Source of the DNA: Ectobacillus funiculus
Lineage (GTDB): Bacteria; Bacillota; Bacilli; Bacillales; Bacillaceae_G
Reading direction: 5' to 3' (one strand)
Assembly: GCF_042429435.1 (NCBI RefSeq)
Contig: NZ_JBHMAF010000196.1
Length of the DNA stretch: 64,000 bases
Under the pieces are notes generated by a model. It worked only from the letters and a program-made list of their open reading frames with translations, did no database searches and had not been told where the DNA came from. This document shows, in pieces, positions 7,623-16,606 of the stretch; positions within the stretch are counted from its first letter, which is position 1; every line of letters begins with the position of its first letter. Position numbers and translations under genes: made by a program.

Positions 7623-8579
7623 TTGGCTTTGTCCAAACGCAGTCGTTCTGTCGGTTCGGTTCGTATGCTTATTCAGCGTAACCGCAAACATCACAGAAAA
7701 GAACAGCTGCTCAGCAAAGCGGTTCCAGTTTTGTTGTTTACCGCGGCAAGCCTATCGATCCTAACAACGATTGGGATCGTCTGGACGCTTGCAACGGAAA
7801 CGACAGTTTTTTTTCAGCACATATCGATTATCCATTTTGTAACAGGAAAAGAGTGGCTGCCATTTTTTCGAACAAATGCGCAATACGGCATGCTCCCTCT
7901 TGTATGCGGTACGTTTCTCGTGACGGCTATCGCAATGATGGTAGCTATTCCAATTGGTCTGGGATGTGCTGTATATTTGAGCGAATATGCTTCGGATAGG
8001 CTCAGAAGGATTATTAAGCCTCTGTTAGAGATTTTGGCAGGGATTCCGACGATCGTGTACGGATTTTTTGCACTAACATTCGTTACACCTATGCTGCAAA
8101 CCATCATTCCAAAACTGCAATTCTTTAATGCCCTAAGTCCAGGCATTGTCATTGGGATTATGCTTATTCCGACAATTGCTTCTCTTTCAGAGGATGCGAT
8201 CCATGCGGTTCCGTCTTCCTTTCGGGAAGGTTCACTCGGCCTGGGAGCTACGCGCTTTGAAACAACTGTTAGAGTTGTGCTGCCATCTGCTTTGTCAGGC
8301 ATTCTCGCTTCCATTGTGCTCGCTGTTTCCCGCGCAATGGGGGAGACGATGATTGTTGTCATCGCTGGGGGAGCGACACCCGTGTTGTCTATAAATCCGA
8401 TGCAGTCGATTCAGACTTTAACGGCATATATTGTGCAGGTCAGCCTTGGAGATGCACCGCATGGCACGATTGCTTATTACAGCATGTATGCGGTGGGGAG
8501 TGTGCTGTTTATCTTTACATTCTTTATGAATATGGCTGCCCGTCACATCGCTCGTCGCTTTAAGGGGGGCTATTCGTGA
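7623..8579 (+). CDS. pstC: Phosphate ABC transporter permease PstC
   Basis: PstC is one of two membrane subunits of the high-affinity phosphate importer. The 318-residue protein has an Arg/Lys-rich N terminus and six predicted spans. The BPD_transp_1 coupling motif is visible around REGSLGLGATRFETTVRVVLPSALSGI (about residues 200-226). A TTG codon at 7623 is the most likely start, about 9 nt after AAAGGGG; another TTG follows two codons later. The stop overlaps the pstA start by 4 nt, showing translational coupling. The gap to pstS is unusually long because a repeat A copy lies there. Confidence 0.93.
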   Translation: MALSKRSRSVGSVRMLIQRNRKHHRKEQLLSKAVPVLLFTAASLSILTTIGIVWTLATETTVFFQHISIIHFVTGKEWLPFFRTNAQYGMLPLVCGTFLVTAIAMMVAIPIGLGCAVYLSEYASDRLRRIIKPLLEILAGIPTIVYGFFALTFVTPMLQTIIPKLQFFNALSPGIVIGIMLIPTIASLSEDAIHAVPSSFREGSLGLGATRFETTVRVVLPSALSGILASIVLAVSRAMGETMIVVIAGGATPVLSINPMQSIQTLTAYIVQVSLGDAPHGTIAYYSMYAVGSVLFIFTFFMNMAARHIARRFKGGYS

Positions 8580-9454
8580 ATATGCTGGATCATAAAGCAA
8601 TGCAGAAGCGGATGAAGAGACGGTTTCGAATCGATGTGCTGCAGCGATTGTTATTTGTATTGGCTACTGTAGCCTCATTGCTGATTTTACTGCTTCTGAT
8701 ATATCAAATTGTGAAGCAAGGGATTTCTTATATAGATTTTGGCTTTGTGACACATTTCTCGTCACGAAGACCAGAGGATGCCGGTATTGCTGCTGCTCTT
8801 TGGGGAACAATAGCGTTAATGTCAATTGTAACCCCTGTTTCCTTATTGCTCGGAGTCGGAACAGCACTATATTTGGAGGAATATGCTCCAAGAACGGCAT
8901 TTACAAGGTTTGTTGAGTTAAATATTCATACCCTTGCTGGCGTTCCATCCATCGTCTTTGGATTGCTCGGGTTAACCGTTTTTGTATATGGCATGGGTTT
9001 AGGGCAAAGTCTGTTAGCAGGCGGATTGACGATGAGCTTACTCGTACTTCCCACCATCGTAGTAGCATCACAGGAGGCATTGCGGTCCGTATCGCGTTCC
9101 TTGCAGGAGGCCTCTTATGCGCTTGGCGCTACAAAGTGGCGAACGCTGCGATCTGTTGTAATCCCTGCAGCGTTTCCGGGCATATTGACAGGATGCATCC
9201 TGTCCTTGTCCCGCGCGGTAGGAGAGGCGGCTCCTTTGCTCGTAATTGGAGCTCTGGCTTTTATTCATTATATACCTGTTAATCCGCTGGAGGGCTTTAC
9301 CGTTTTGCCTATTCAAATTTTTAATTGGATGAGCAGGCCGCAGGAGGAATTTCATTCTGTAGCAGCCGCGGGAATTCTTGTACTGCTCGCTTTATTACTT
9401 GCAATGAACGCCATTGCTGTACTGCTAAGAAACCGAAAGCAAAAAAGATATTGA
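8576..9454 (+). CDS. pstA: Phosphate ABC transporter permease PstA
   Basis: PstA pairs with PstC to form the phosphate channel. The 292-residue protein has six predicted spans and the EAA coupling loop QEASYALGATKWRTLRSVVIP (about residues 178-198). It starts at GTG 8576 (GTGA overlap with pstC) or ATG 8582, both served by AAGGGGGG. The family hallmark VPSIVFGLLGL is present in the middle. It is followed after a short spacer by pstB. Confidence 0.93.
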   Translation: MNMLDHKAMQKRMKRRFRIDVLQRLLFVLATVASLLILLLLIYQIVKQGISYIDFGFVTHFSSRRPEDAGIAAALWGTIALMSIVTPVSLLLGVGTALYLEEYAPRTAFTRFVELNIHTLAGVPSIVFGLLGLTVFVYGMGLGQSLLAGGLTMSLLVLPTIVVASQEALRSVSRSLQEASYALGATKWRTLRSVVIPAAFPGILTGCILSLSRAVGEAAPLLVIGALAFIHYIPVNPLEGFTVLPIQIFNWMSRPQEEFHSVAAAGILVLLALLLAMNAIAVLLRNRKQKRY

Positions 9455-9485
9455 CTGTTAGAAATGGATGAAGGGGGAATTCAAA

Positions 9486-10301
9486 ATGGTAGCTACTGCT
9501 ATAAATGTAAAAGTAAAAGGTGAGACGACAAAAACAGAGACACCGAAAAATATCGTGTTCGATACGAAAAAACTAAATCTTTGGTATGGGGAAGATCATG
9601 CGCTAAAGGATATTGATTTCAGCATTTATGAAAATGAAGTAACAGCAATTATCGGACCGAGCGGATGCGGAAAATCTACTTATTTAAAAACATTAAACCG
9701 GATGGTTGAGCTAGTCCCGATTGTTCGTACAACGGGAGAGATTCAATATCGCGGACGAAATATTTTCGATAAGTCCTATCATGTTGAAGAGCTGCGTACT
9801 CACGTAGGAATGGTGTTCCAAAAGCCAAATCCGTTCCCGAAATCCATTTATGAGAACATTGCATACGGTCCGAAGATTCATGGTATTCGTGATAAGAAGC
9901 AGCTCGATGAAATTGTGGAAAAAAGCTTGCGTGGTGCAGCGATTTGGGATGAGTTGAAGGATCGTCTTCATGATAGTGCATATGGTTTATCAGGCGGACA
10001 GCAGCAGCGCGTATGTATTGCACGCTGCTTGGCAATTGAGCCGGATGTGATTTTGATGGATGAACCAACATCAGCGTTAGACCCTATTTCTACGTTAAAG
10101 GTAGAAGAATTGATTCAAGAGCTGAAAAAGAACTTTAGCATCGTAATTGTTACACATAATATGCAGCAGGCAGCTCGCGTTTCTGATCGTACAGCATTTT
10201 TCTTAAGCGGTGAAGTTGTCGAGTATACAAATACAAATCAATTGTTTACAACACCAAAGGACAAGAGAACAGAAGATTACATTACAGGACGTTTCGGTTG
10301 A
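9486..10301 (+). CDS. pstB: Phosphate ABC transporter ATPase PstB
   Basis: PstB hydrolyses ATP to drive phosphate import. The ATPase shows Walker A GPSGCGKST, a Q loop at VFQKPNPFPKS, signature LSGGQQQR, Walker B VILMDEPTSALDP and the switch His in VTHNMQQAAR. The start at ATG 9486 is chosen because AAGGGGG lies 7-8 nt upstream; an earlier ATG at 9468 lacks a ribosome site. Length from there is 271 residues, slightly longer than usual because of a Lys/Thr-rich N-terminal extension. Only one pstB is present, whereas B. subtilis has two. Confidence 0.95.
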   Translation: MVATAINVKVKGETTKTETPKNIVFDTKKLNLWYGEDHALKDIDFSIYENEVTAIIGPSGCGKSTYLKTLNRMVELVPIVRTTGEIQYRGRNIFDKSYHVEELRTHVGMVFQKPNPFPKSIYENIAYGPKIHGIRDKKQLDEIVEKSLRGAAIWDELKDRLHDSAYGLSGGQQQRVCIARCLAIEPDVILMDEPTSALDPISTLKVEELIQELKKNFSIVIVTHNMQQAARVSDRTAFFLSGEVVEYTNTNQLFTTPKDKRTEDYITGRFG

Positions 10302-10329
10302 TACTTTCACCGTCAAGGAGGCAGGTAAG

Positions 10330-10986
10330 GTGGTACGTGGACAGTTTCACTTCGACTTAGATACACTACAGGATAAAATTATGGAGCTGGGCGAATTAGC
10401 GAAGGAAGCTCTTAATACAGCAATGAATGGTTTACGTTCAAAAAATATTGAACTGGCGCTGCAGGTTATTGATGATGATCAGCGGGCAGATGATTTGGAA
10501 GAAGAAATTAACGATTTTGCATTAATGCTCATTACAAAGCAGCAGCCCGTTGCTGTTGATTTAAGACGGATTTTTGTATCTATTAAAATTGCAACAGATT
10601 TAGAACGAATTGCCGACCATGCAGTGAATATTGCGAAGTCCACAATTCGTCTTGGCGAAAAAGAGCGGGCTGTTACACTTGAAGATCTAGAGACTATGTT
10701 TCAAAATGCCTATGAAATGTTATCTACTGTCATGCAAGCTTATAAAGAGGAAGATTTAACATTAGCAAAGCAGGTAGCAGAAATGGACGATACAGTGGAC
10801 GAATTATACGGAAAATCTATTCGGGAGTTTATTGCCTATATTCCGGAGCATCCACAGGAAATTGCACAAATTACACAAATGTCTTTGATTGCCCGCTACA
10901 TTGAACGTGTTGCCGATCATATCACAAATATTGCAGAAAATGTGTTTTATCTTGTTAAAGGGAAGCACTATTTACTGAATGAGTAA
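10330..10986 (+). CDS. phoU: Phosphate signalling protein PhoU
   Basis: PhoU is a two-repeat helical bundle that couples the Pst transporter to the PhoR kinase and restrains Pho signalling. The 218-residue protein starts at GTG 10330 (VVRGQFHFDLDTLQ), 9 nt after AAGGAGG. Both metal-binding PhoU signatures are visible: DLERIADHAVNIA near residues 89-101 and YIERVADHITNIAENV near 188-203. Having phoU at the end of the pst operon is the E. coli-like arrangement and differs from B. subtilis 168, which lacks phoU here. A strong terminator follows. Confidence 0.93.
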   Translation: MVRGQFHFDLDTLQDKIMELGELAKEALNTAMNGLRSKNIELALQVIDDDQRADDLEEEINDFALMLITKQQPVAVDLRRIFVSIKIATDLERIADHAVNIAKSTIRLGEKERAVTLEDLETMFQNAYEMLSTVMQAYKEEDLTLAKQVAEMDDTVDELYGKSIREFIAYIPEHPQEIAQITQMSLIARYIERVADHITNIAENVFYLVKGKHYLLNE

Positions 10987-11035
10987 AATGAAGGAATGGG
11001 TCTCTCTTTAGATTCTCCGTGATCATATAACAAAA

Positions 11036-11088
11036 CAATCTGTATATCAGCAGAAACTTGTTTTTTTGCTGGTATACAGATTTTTTAT
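11036..11088 (+). terminator. Terminator of the pst-phoU operon
   Basis: The arms AATCTGTATA-CAGCA and TGCTG-TATACAGATT enclose a T-rich loop and are followed by TTTTTT, about 50 nt after the phoU stop. Confidence 0.85.
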
Positions 11089-11254
11089 TTGCCATGTTCC
11101 AAAATTAGACAAATTACAACGTTGTCACTCTTATTCACAGGTGGTATCATTTTATTGAGAATTCCATTTATTCTGACTATTGCCATGAAAGTGCTTACAA
11201 CGTCTATATAATTAGATAAGTCTCTTTTAGTAGAGACAGGAGGGAAGTAGAAAA

Positions 11255-12436
11255 GTGTTGCAAATTCTTCTGTTGGCGTGGGAATATCCTCCAATGCTTG
11301 TGGGCGGTCTTGGAAGACATGTATATGAGCTTTCTAAGGCAGTGGCTGCAAAAGGTCATACGGTTCATGTCATTACTACACATGTAGATGACTTCAAGTT
11401 TTATGAACAAATTAATCATGTACATGTACATCGTGTGAAAAGTCACTATGACAATCGTGCAGACTTTTATACGTGGATTGATGGCTTAAACAAGGCAATT
11501 GTGCAATATGCGCAGGTTTTGTGTAAGGAAGTTTCATTTGACCTCATTCATGCACATGATTGGCTCGTATGCAGCGCCGCAACAGCAATTAAGCGGCAGG
11601 AACACATCCCTCTTCTCACTACAATTCATGCGACAGAGCATGGACGCAATAATGGGATTCATACATCACTCCAATATGAAATACATATGACAGAAAAAGA
11701 ACTTGTAAAAGAATCCGATGTTTTAATCGTATGCAGCACATATATGAAGCATGAGATTGAGCTGATTTTAGATGCATCTCCGTCTAAAATTGCCATATTT
11801 CCAAATGGAATTGATACAAACTTTTTTAAATTGAGCATGGAGCAAAGTGTACGAAACACATATGCACTGCAAGATCGGATCATTGTCTTCTCAATTGGAC
11901 GCATTGTAAATGAAAAAGGATTTCAAACGGTCATTGATGCCGCTCCTGAACTTTCTAAACGCTATTCTTGTTTAATGTTTATTGTTGCGGGAAAAGGGCC
12001 TATGCTGGATTATTATCGTTCAGTCGTTACAGAAAGAGGGCTCGGACACGTGATTTCCTTTGTCGGTCATATAAGCGAGGAGGAGCAAAGGGCGTTTTTG
12101 CAGGAAAGTGATATTGTACTCGTTCCAAGCCTATACGAGCCGTTTGGCATCGTAGCATTGGAAGGAATGCTGGCCGCAAAGCCAACCATCGTATCCGATG
12201 TAGGGGGCTTAAGCGAGATTGTCATTCATAGTGAAAATGGCTTTAAGATGCACCCTGGGGATGTAGGGAGCTTAATAGAGCAGATTGAACGTATTGTCAC
12301 AAATCCAAAGGAAGCAGCGAGAATAGCGGAAAATGGAAGGGAATACGTTTTGCAAAAATACAATTGGACAACAATAGCAGAAAATACAATTCGTGTTTAT
12401 AGAGGAGCTGTTCATCATTCTAAAAGTGGGGGTTGA
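11255..12436 (+). CDS. Glycosyltransferase family 4 (glycogen synthase-like)
   Basis: This 393-residue cytoplasmic retaining glycosyltransferase has the two Rossmann halves of the GT-B fold. The N-terminal acceptor side starts LLAWEYPPMLVGGLGRHVYEL, like GT4/GT5 glucan synthases. The donor side shows the sugar-nucleotide motif EPFGIVALEGMLAAKPTIVSDVGGLSEIV (about residues 308-336). GTG 11255 is the start, 8 nt after AGGAGGG. It overlaps or abuts the next gene, a nucleotidyltransferase, so the two probably make and use an NDP-sugar for a glucan or envelope glycan. The exact donor and acceptor are not known. A short hairpin (GTCTCT/AGAGAC) lies just before the ribosome site. Confidence 0.85.
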   Translation: MLQILLLAWEYPPMLVGGLGRHVYELSKAVAAKGHTVHVITTHVDDFKFYEQINHVHVHRVKSHYDNRADFYTWIDGLNKAIVQYAQVLCKEVSFDLIHAHDWLVCSAATAIKRQEHIPLLTTIHATEHGRNNGIHTSLQYEIHMTEKELVKESDVLIVCSTYMKHEIELILDASPSKIAIFPNGIDTNFFKLSMEQSVRNTYALQDRIIVFSIGRIVNEKGFQTVIDAAPELSKRYSCLMFIVAGKGPMLDYYRSVVTERGLGHVISFVGHISEEEQRAFLQESDIVLVPSLYEPFGIVALEGMLAAKPTIVSDVGGLSEIVIHSENGFKMHPGDVGSLIEQIERIVTNPKEAARIAENGREYVLQKYNWTTIAENTIRVYRGAVHHSKSGG

Positions 12437-12441
12437 GGGGA

Positions 12442-14820
12442 ATGAAGGGAGTCATTTTGGCAGGAGGAAAGGGAACGCGTTTACGGCCATTAACATGCAA
12501 TCTCCCAAAGCCTATGCTGCCTCTGCTCAATAAGCCGGTTATGGAATACAGCCTAGAATTGCTAAAGCAGCATGGAATTGAAGAAATTGCTGTTACGGTT
12601 CAATATATGGGCAATGCCATTCAAAATTATTTTGGGGATGGAAGCAAGTGGGGAGTGAAGCTTCATTATTTTGAAGACTCACCCCCGCTTGGAACCGCTG
12701 GCAGTGTAAAGCAGGCAGAAGCTTTTTTAGATGAACCATTTGTTGTCATTAGCGGTGATGCATTAACGGATTTTCAATTATCTCGCGGGATGGATTTCCA
12801 TCGAAGCGAAGAGCGTTTGGTAACTATTTTTTTAAAAGAGGTGTCTCATCCGCTTGACTTCGGTCTTGCTGTTACAGAGGAAGATGGGCGTATTGTGAAA
12901 TACATCGAAAAGCCAGGCTGGAATGAAGTCGTTTCTAATACTGTGAATACAGGTATTTATATTATGAATCCAGAGATTTTTTCATATATGGAGCGTCATA
13001 TGTTCTATGATTTCAGCCATGATATTTTTCCAAGATTGCTCAAGGAAAAGAAAAATATATATGGCTATTTAAGTGAGGGGTATTGGCTTGATATCGGGAC
13101 ATTTCCCCAATACAGACAGGCGCATTTTGATTTATTGATGAAAAAGGTGAATGTGCAGCTTCCATTTACGGAAGTATTGCCAATGGTCTGGATGGGGGCA
13201 GATGTTACAATTGAGGATGGAACGAAAATACAAGGACCGCTTCTTATTGGAGATGGTGCTGTTGTAAAAAGCGGTGCACTCATTGAGCCGTATTCTATTA
13301 TTGGAAAAAATAATATAATCGGCGAAAATACGCACGTGCAAAAAACAATTTTATGGAATGATGTGTATGTTGGAAAGCAATGCGAACTAACAGGGACGAC
13401 GATTGCATCCGGAACGGTGATCGAGGATGGCTCGACATTGTTTGAAAAAAGCATTGTAGCGGACCACTGTAAGTTAGGGAAAAACACTGTTGTTAAGGCA
13501 AAGATAAAGGTTGCACCTGGAAAAGTCATCGAAGGAAGCTCTGTATTAAGCTCATCCCTTATGTCCGAGCAGGAGAACGCGCTCTCCCTGCTGCAAAGAG
13601 GCACAGCTGCTGGGCGCGCAAATTTAGATATTACCCCTGAGTTCATCGTAAAGTTGGCTGCGGCATATGGATCTAGTTTCCCTCTTCACTCCTCTATTTT
13701 AATCGGAGGCGATTGGAACCCGTATTCACAGCTTCTGAAACAAGCGTTTATGAGCGGGCTGCATGCGGCAGGTATTCATACAATGGAATGTCAGCCTGTG
13801 AGCGATTCTTGCTTTCGCTACGCCGCCTTGATGGAAGATGTGGTAGGAGGTGTATTTCTATCTGTCTTACAGCATGAAGATGAAGAGAAAATGGTTGTTC
13901 GTTTTTATGATCAAGACGGTTATCCTATTTCTGTCCGGATGGAAAAAGAGATTGAATCTATATATATGTCAGAGCTGTATCGGCATGTAAACGTAACAAG
14001 CATTGGCGTAAATGCCGAGGCAAACATTAGCGAAGAGCAGTATGTATATTCCTTGCTGCAATCCTTAAATAGATCGCTCATCCGAAATGAGAAGTTTCAT
14101 CTTCTTGTCAATAAAACAGAGAATCCATTTCATAATATGGTACTTTCATTTCTGCAGCTTCTCGGTTGCTCACTTACGTGGGTATATTCACAAGCGAACG
14201 AGAGTCATGTTAAATCGCTCATGCAATCAAGCAAAGCAGATGTCGGTATTATATTTCATGAGCAAGGGAGAATGTTTGAGCTATATGATTCATTTGGAAA
14301 CGTATATAAAAGCATCGGGCAGGAGAATGTTGCGATCCCAGATATTTTATTTCACCAGGGAGAAGGAGTACTGTATCCTTTATTACTAAAACATGGAGCA
14401 AGCTATGTCATTTGCTCCGTCAAAGAAGAACGCCAAGAAGGAGAGTTTAAGCATAAGAGGTTTGAACACGATTCCTTATACCGGATTGGAAAGCTATTGG
14501 AGCTTATCGCTTCTCGAAAACAGCCGCTTCATGGAGTTTTTGAGTCGTATCCTCAATGCTACTTATTTTGGGATGAGGTCGTTTGTCCGTGGGGAGAAAA
14601 AGGGAGAGTCATGCGTATGCTTCTAGCTGATATGCAGAATCAAGAGATGGAAGTCATGGATGGAATTCGGTTTCAGTATGAAAATGGGGACTGGTCCTAT
14701 ATCGTATCTGATCTCAGTCAGCCGAAGCTCATCGTGTATTCCCAGTCTTCCACTCCAGAAGCGGCAAAGGAAAAAAATACTCATTTAATTGAAAAAATAA
14801 GACAATATCAAAAGGTCTAG
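12442..14820 (+). CDS. NDP-sugar pyrophosphorylase fused to a degenerate phosphomannomutase-like domain
   Basis: This 792-residue, three-part protein begins with a mannose-1-phosphate guanylyltransferase-like domain (about 1-230; GGKGTRLRPLTCNLPKPMLP, SGDALTDF, EKPGW). A left-handed beta-helix of hexapeptide repeats follows (about 245-360), then a phosphohexomutase-like region (about 370-790). In the mutase part the phosphoserine motif TASHNP is replaced by SVLQHE (474-479) and the Mg loop DGDxDR by HEQGRM (606-611), so it is very likely not a working mutase. The first half should make GDP-mannose or another NDP-sugar from a sugar 1-phosphate. The start at ATG 12442 is only 6 nt after the upstream glycosyltransferase stop. 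Confidence 0.85.
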   Translation: MKGVILAGGKGTRLRPLTCNLPKPMLPLLNKPVMEYSLELLKQHGIEEIAVTVQYMGNAIQNYFGDGSKWGVKLHYFEDSPPLGTAGSVKQAEAFLDEPFVVISGDALTDFQLSRGMDFHRSEERLVTIFLKEVSHPLDFGLAVTEEDGRIVKYIEKPGWNEVVSNTVNTGIYIMNPEIFSYMERHMFYDFSHDIFPRLLKEKKNIYGYLSEGYWLDIGTFPQYRQAHFDLLMKKVNVQLPFTEVLPMVWMGADVTIEDGTKIQGPLLIGDGAVVKSGALIEPYSIIGKNNIIGENTHVQKTILWNDVYVGKQCELTGTTIASGTVIEDGSTLFEKSIVADHCKLGKNTVVKAKIKVAPGKVIEGSSVLSSSLMSEQENALSLLQRGTAAGRANLDITPEFIVKLAAAYGSSFPLHSSILIGGDWNPYSQLLKQAFMSGLHAAGIHTMECQPVSDSCFRYAALMEDVVGGVFLSVLQHEDEEKMVVRFYDQDGYPISVRMEKEIESIYMSELYRHVNVTSIGVNAEANISEEQYVYSLLQSLNRSLIRNEKFHLLVNKTENPFHNMVLSFLQLLGCSLTWVYSQANESHVKSLMQSSKADVGIIFHEQGRMFELYDSFGNVYKSIGQENVAIPDILFHQGEGVLYPLLLKHGASYVICSVKEERQEGEFKHKRFEHDSLYRIGKLLELIASRKQPLHGVFESYPQCYLFWDEVVCPWGEKGRVMRMLLADMQNQEMEVMDGIRFQYENGDWSYIVSDLSQPKLIVYSQSSTPEAAKEKNTHLIEKIRQYQKV

Positions 14821-14889
14821 AAATTTTATAAAAAAGGTGATATCATAGTAAAGTCTGATTTATGCCACAATGACTGGAGGGAAATAAGA

Positions 14890-15039
14890 ATGCGCGTAAA
14901 CATCACTTTGGCTTGCACAGAATGCGGCGAGCGTAACTATATCTCAAAGAAAAACAAACGTAACAATCCAGAGCGTCTTGAGCTTAAAAAATATTGTTCA
15001 AGAGACAAAAAAGCGACAGTACACCGCGAAACAAAGTAA
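14890..15039 (+). CDS. rpmGA: 50S ribosomal protein L33, RpmGA form
   Basis: This 49-residue gene starts at ATG 14890 after GGAGGG and reads MRVNITLACTECGERNYISK. The N-terminal zinc-finger half CTEC is kept, but the second half reads KYCSRDKK, with one Cys instead of a CxxC pair. That is the RpmGA type of B. subtilis rather than the four-Cys RpmGB. It is followed by its own terminator and then by the tandem repeat array. Its place between the phosphate block and yqgN is as in the B. cereus/B. subtilis region. Confidence 0.95.
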   Translation: MRVNITLACTECGERNYISKKNKRNNPERLELKKYCSRDKKATVHRETK

Positions 15040-15069
15040 GCAGTAGGGATTCCTACTGCTTCTTTTTTT
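15040..15069 (+). terminator. Terminator of rpmGA
   Basis: The hairpin AGCAGTAGG-at-TCCTACTGCT is followed by a run of T residues. Confidence 0.9.
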
Positions 15070-15070
15070 A

Positions 15071-15731
15071 CACTTTTGGTATACATTTCTAGCTAGGAGA
15101 TCGTTCCACATAGCGGGAAATTTTAGGAATACAGTATAAGGGCAACTACGCCTCTGTCTTCGCCCAAAAGCAGGGCTTACCAGTCGGCGGGTTTTCTTTT
15201 CACTGTAAGAAAGATAAATTCCCAGCTAGAAGTTCATTCGACGTAGCTGGGAATTTTAGGAATACAGTATAAGGGCAACTACGCCTCTGTCTTCGCCCAA
15301 AAGCAGGGCTTGCCAGTCGGCGAGTTTTCTTTTCACTGTAGGAAAGATAAATTCCCAGCTAGAAGTTCATTCGACGTAGCTGGGAATTTTAGGAATACAG
15401 TATAAGGGCAACTACGCCTCTGTCTTCGCCCAAAAGCAGGGCTTACCAGTCGGCGGGTTTTCTTTTCATTGTAAGAAAGATAAATTCCCAGCTAGAAGTT
15501 CATTCGACGCAGCTGGAAATTTTAGGAATACAGTATAAGGGCAACTACGCCTCTGTCTTCGCCCAAAAGCAGGGCTTGCCAGTCGGCGAGTTTTCTTTTC
15601 ACTGTAGGAAAGATAAATTCCCAGCTAGAAGTTCATTCGACGCAGCTGGAAATTTTAGGAATACAGTATAAGGGCAACTACGCCTCTGTCTTCGCCCAAA
15701 AGCAGGGCTTGCCAGTCGGCGAGTTTTCTTT
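15071..15731 (+). repeat. Five-unit tandem array of repeat A (133-bp period)
   Basis: Five head-to-tail units start at about 15071, 15201, 15334, 15467 and 15600; the last four are spaced exactly 133 bp apart. Unit 1 is diverged in its first third. Each unit reads cactgtaagaaagataaatt, an inner hairpin (AATTCCCAGCTA/TAGCTGGGAATT in units 2-3), the core gcaactacgcctctgtcttc, and a terminal hairpin followed by TTTTCTTT. Units 2 and 3 have paired CCC/GGG arms, whereas units 4 and 5 have lost one pair. The array fills the whole gap between rpmGA and yqgN and would place up to five terminators in series. Confidence 0.97.
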
Positions 15732-15749
15732 ACAAAAGGAAGGTGCGAG

Positions 15750-16319
15750 ATGAGTGAGATTAAACAACAGCTCCGGAAGCAAATAAGAGAGCACATCATG
15801 TGTATGTCAGAGGAAGAGAGAGAGCGATGGTCTGGGCAAATTGCCGGTCGTTTATATGAGCTGAATGAGTGGCAGCATGCACACACTATTGGGATTACAA
15901 TTTCTGTGGATGAAGAGGTTTCGACATATGAGATGATTGAACGTGCTTGGCAGGAAGGAAAAAGAGTTGCTGCACCAAAATGCGATCGGCTTTCTAGAAC
16001 AATGACGTTTCGTGAAATACGAAGCTGGGATGATTTGGAGAAAGTCTATATGAACCTAAGAGAGCCGATTCCAGCTCGTACAAAAGAAATCTCTGCTGAT
16101 GAGATTGACCTGCTCATTATGCCAGGCGTCGCATTCACGGAAAAAGGAGATCGTTTAGGATACGGTGGAGGCTATTATGACCGATTTTTACCTCATTACA
16201 GCGGTCATACGATCGCACTTGCCTACTCTGCACAGCTTGTTCCTTTGATACCAATGGATGAGCATGATAAACGCGTACAGAAAATTGTAACAGAGTCGCA
16301 AGTATACAGCAGCTTATAA
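15750..16319 (+). CDS. yqgN: 5-formyltetrahydrofolate cyclo-ligase
   Basis: The enzyme uses ATP to convert 5-formyl-THF to 5,10-methenyl-THF in cytoplasmic one-carbon metabolism. The 189-residue protein carries the family signature near the C terminus, MPGVAFTEKGDRLGYGGGYYDRFL (about residues 124-147), which includes the ATP-binding glycine-rich loop GYGGGYYDR. The N-terminal part has the usual Lys/Arg-rich helix (MSEIKQQLRKQIREH). The start ATG follows AAGGAAGG. The gene comes straight after the tandem repeat array and is followed by a terminator about 200 nt away. Confidence 0.95.
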   Translation: MSEIKQQLRKQIREHIMCMSEEERERWSGQIAGRLYELNEWQHAHTIGITISVDEEVSTYEMIERAWQEGKRVAAPKCDRLSRTMTFREIRSWDDLEKVYMNLREPIPARTKEISADEIDLLIMPGVAFTEKGDRLGYGGGYYDRFLPHYSGHTIALAYSAQLVPLIPMDEHDKRVQKIVTESQVYSSL

Positions 16320-16520
16320 TGTATGACTCCCTTCTAATTCACTTATAATATCATATGAAATAGATATATCTTATTTTACTTAGAACGAAGCAGGATTTCT
16401 GCTGAAAAAATACCCCTACTTCCATTTCGTGAAGCGTAGGTTATAGTGGTTCAAAGATGTTTTAGAAAAAGGGATGCTCATGGAATGGACAATGGTGCCT
16501 GTTTTACAACAGAATATTTC

Positions 16521-16557
16521 AAAAAGACAAATCACCTGGGAGATTTGTCTTTTTTTA
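16521..16557 (+). terminator. Terminator downstream of yqgN
   Basis: The arms AAAAAGACAAATC/GATTTGTCTTTTT are separated by an 8-nt loop and followed by more T residues. The stretch from 16320 to 16520 shows no supportable gene. Confidence 0.9.
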
Positions 16558-16606
16558 TCACATGCGCCTGATTCAGAGACGTCTTGCATACGTTTTATAA
16601 TACACT

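Noticed and set aside
15071..15731. Regular direct repeats that might be read as a CRISPR array
   Set aside because: The repeat unit is 133 bp and continuous, with no unique spacers and no cas genes nearby.
16320..16520. Small ORF beginning ATGCTCATGGAATGGAC
   Set aside because: It runs straight through a strong terminator and has no ribosome site.
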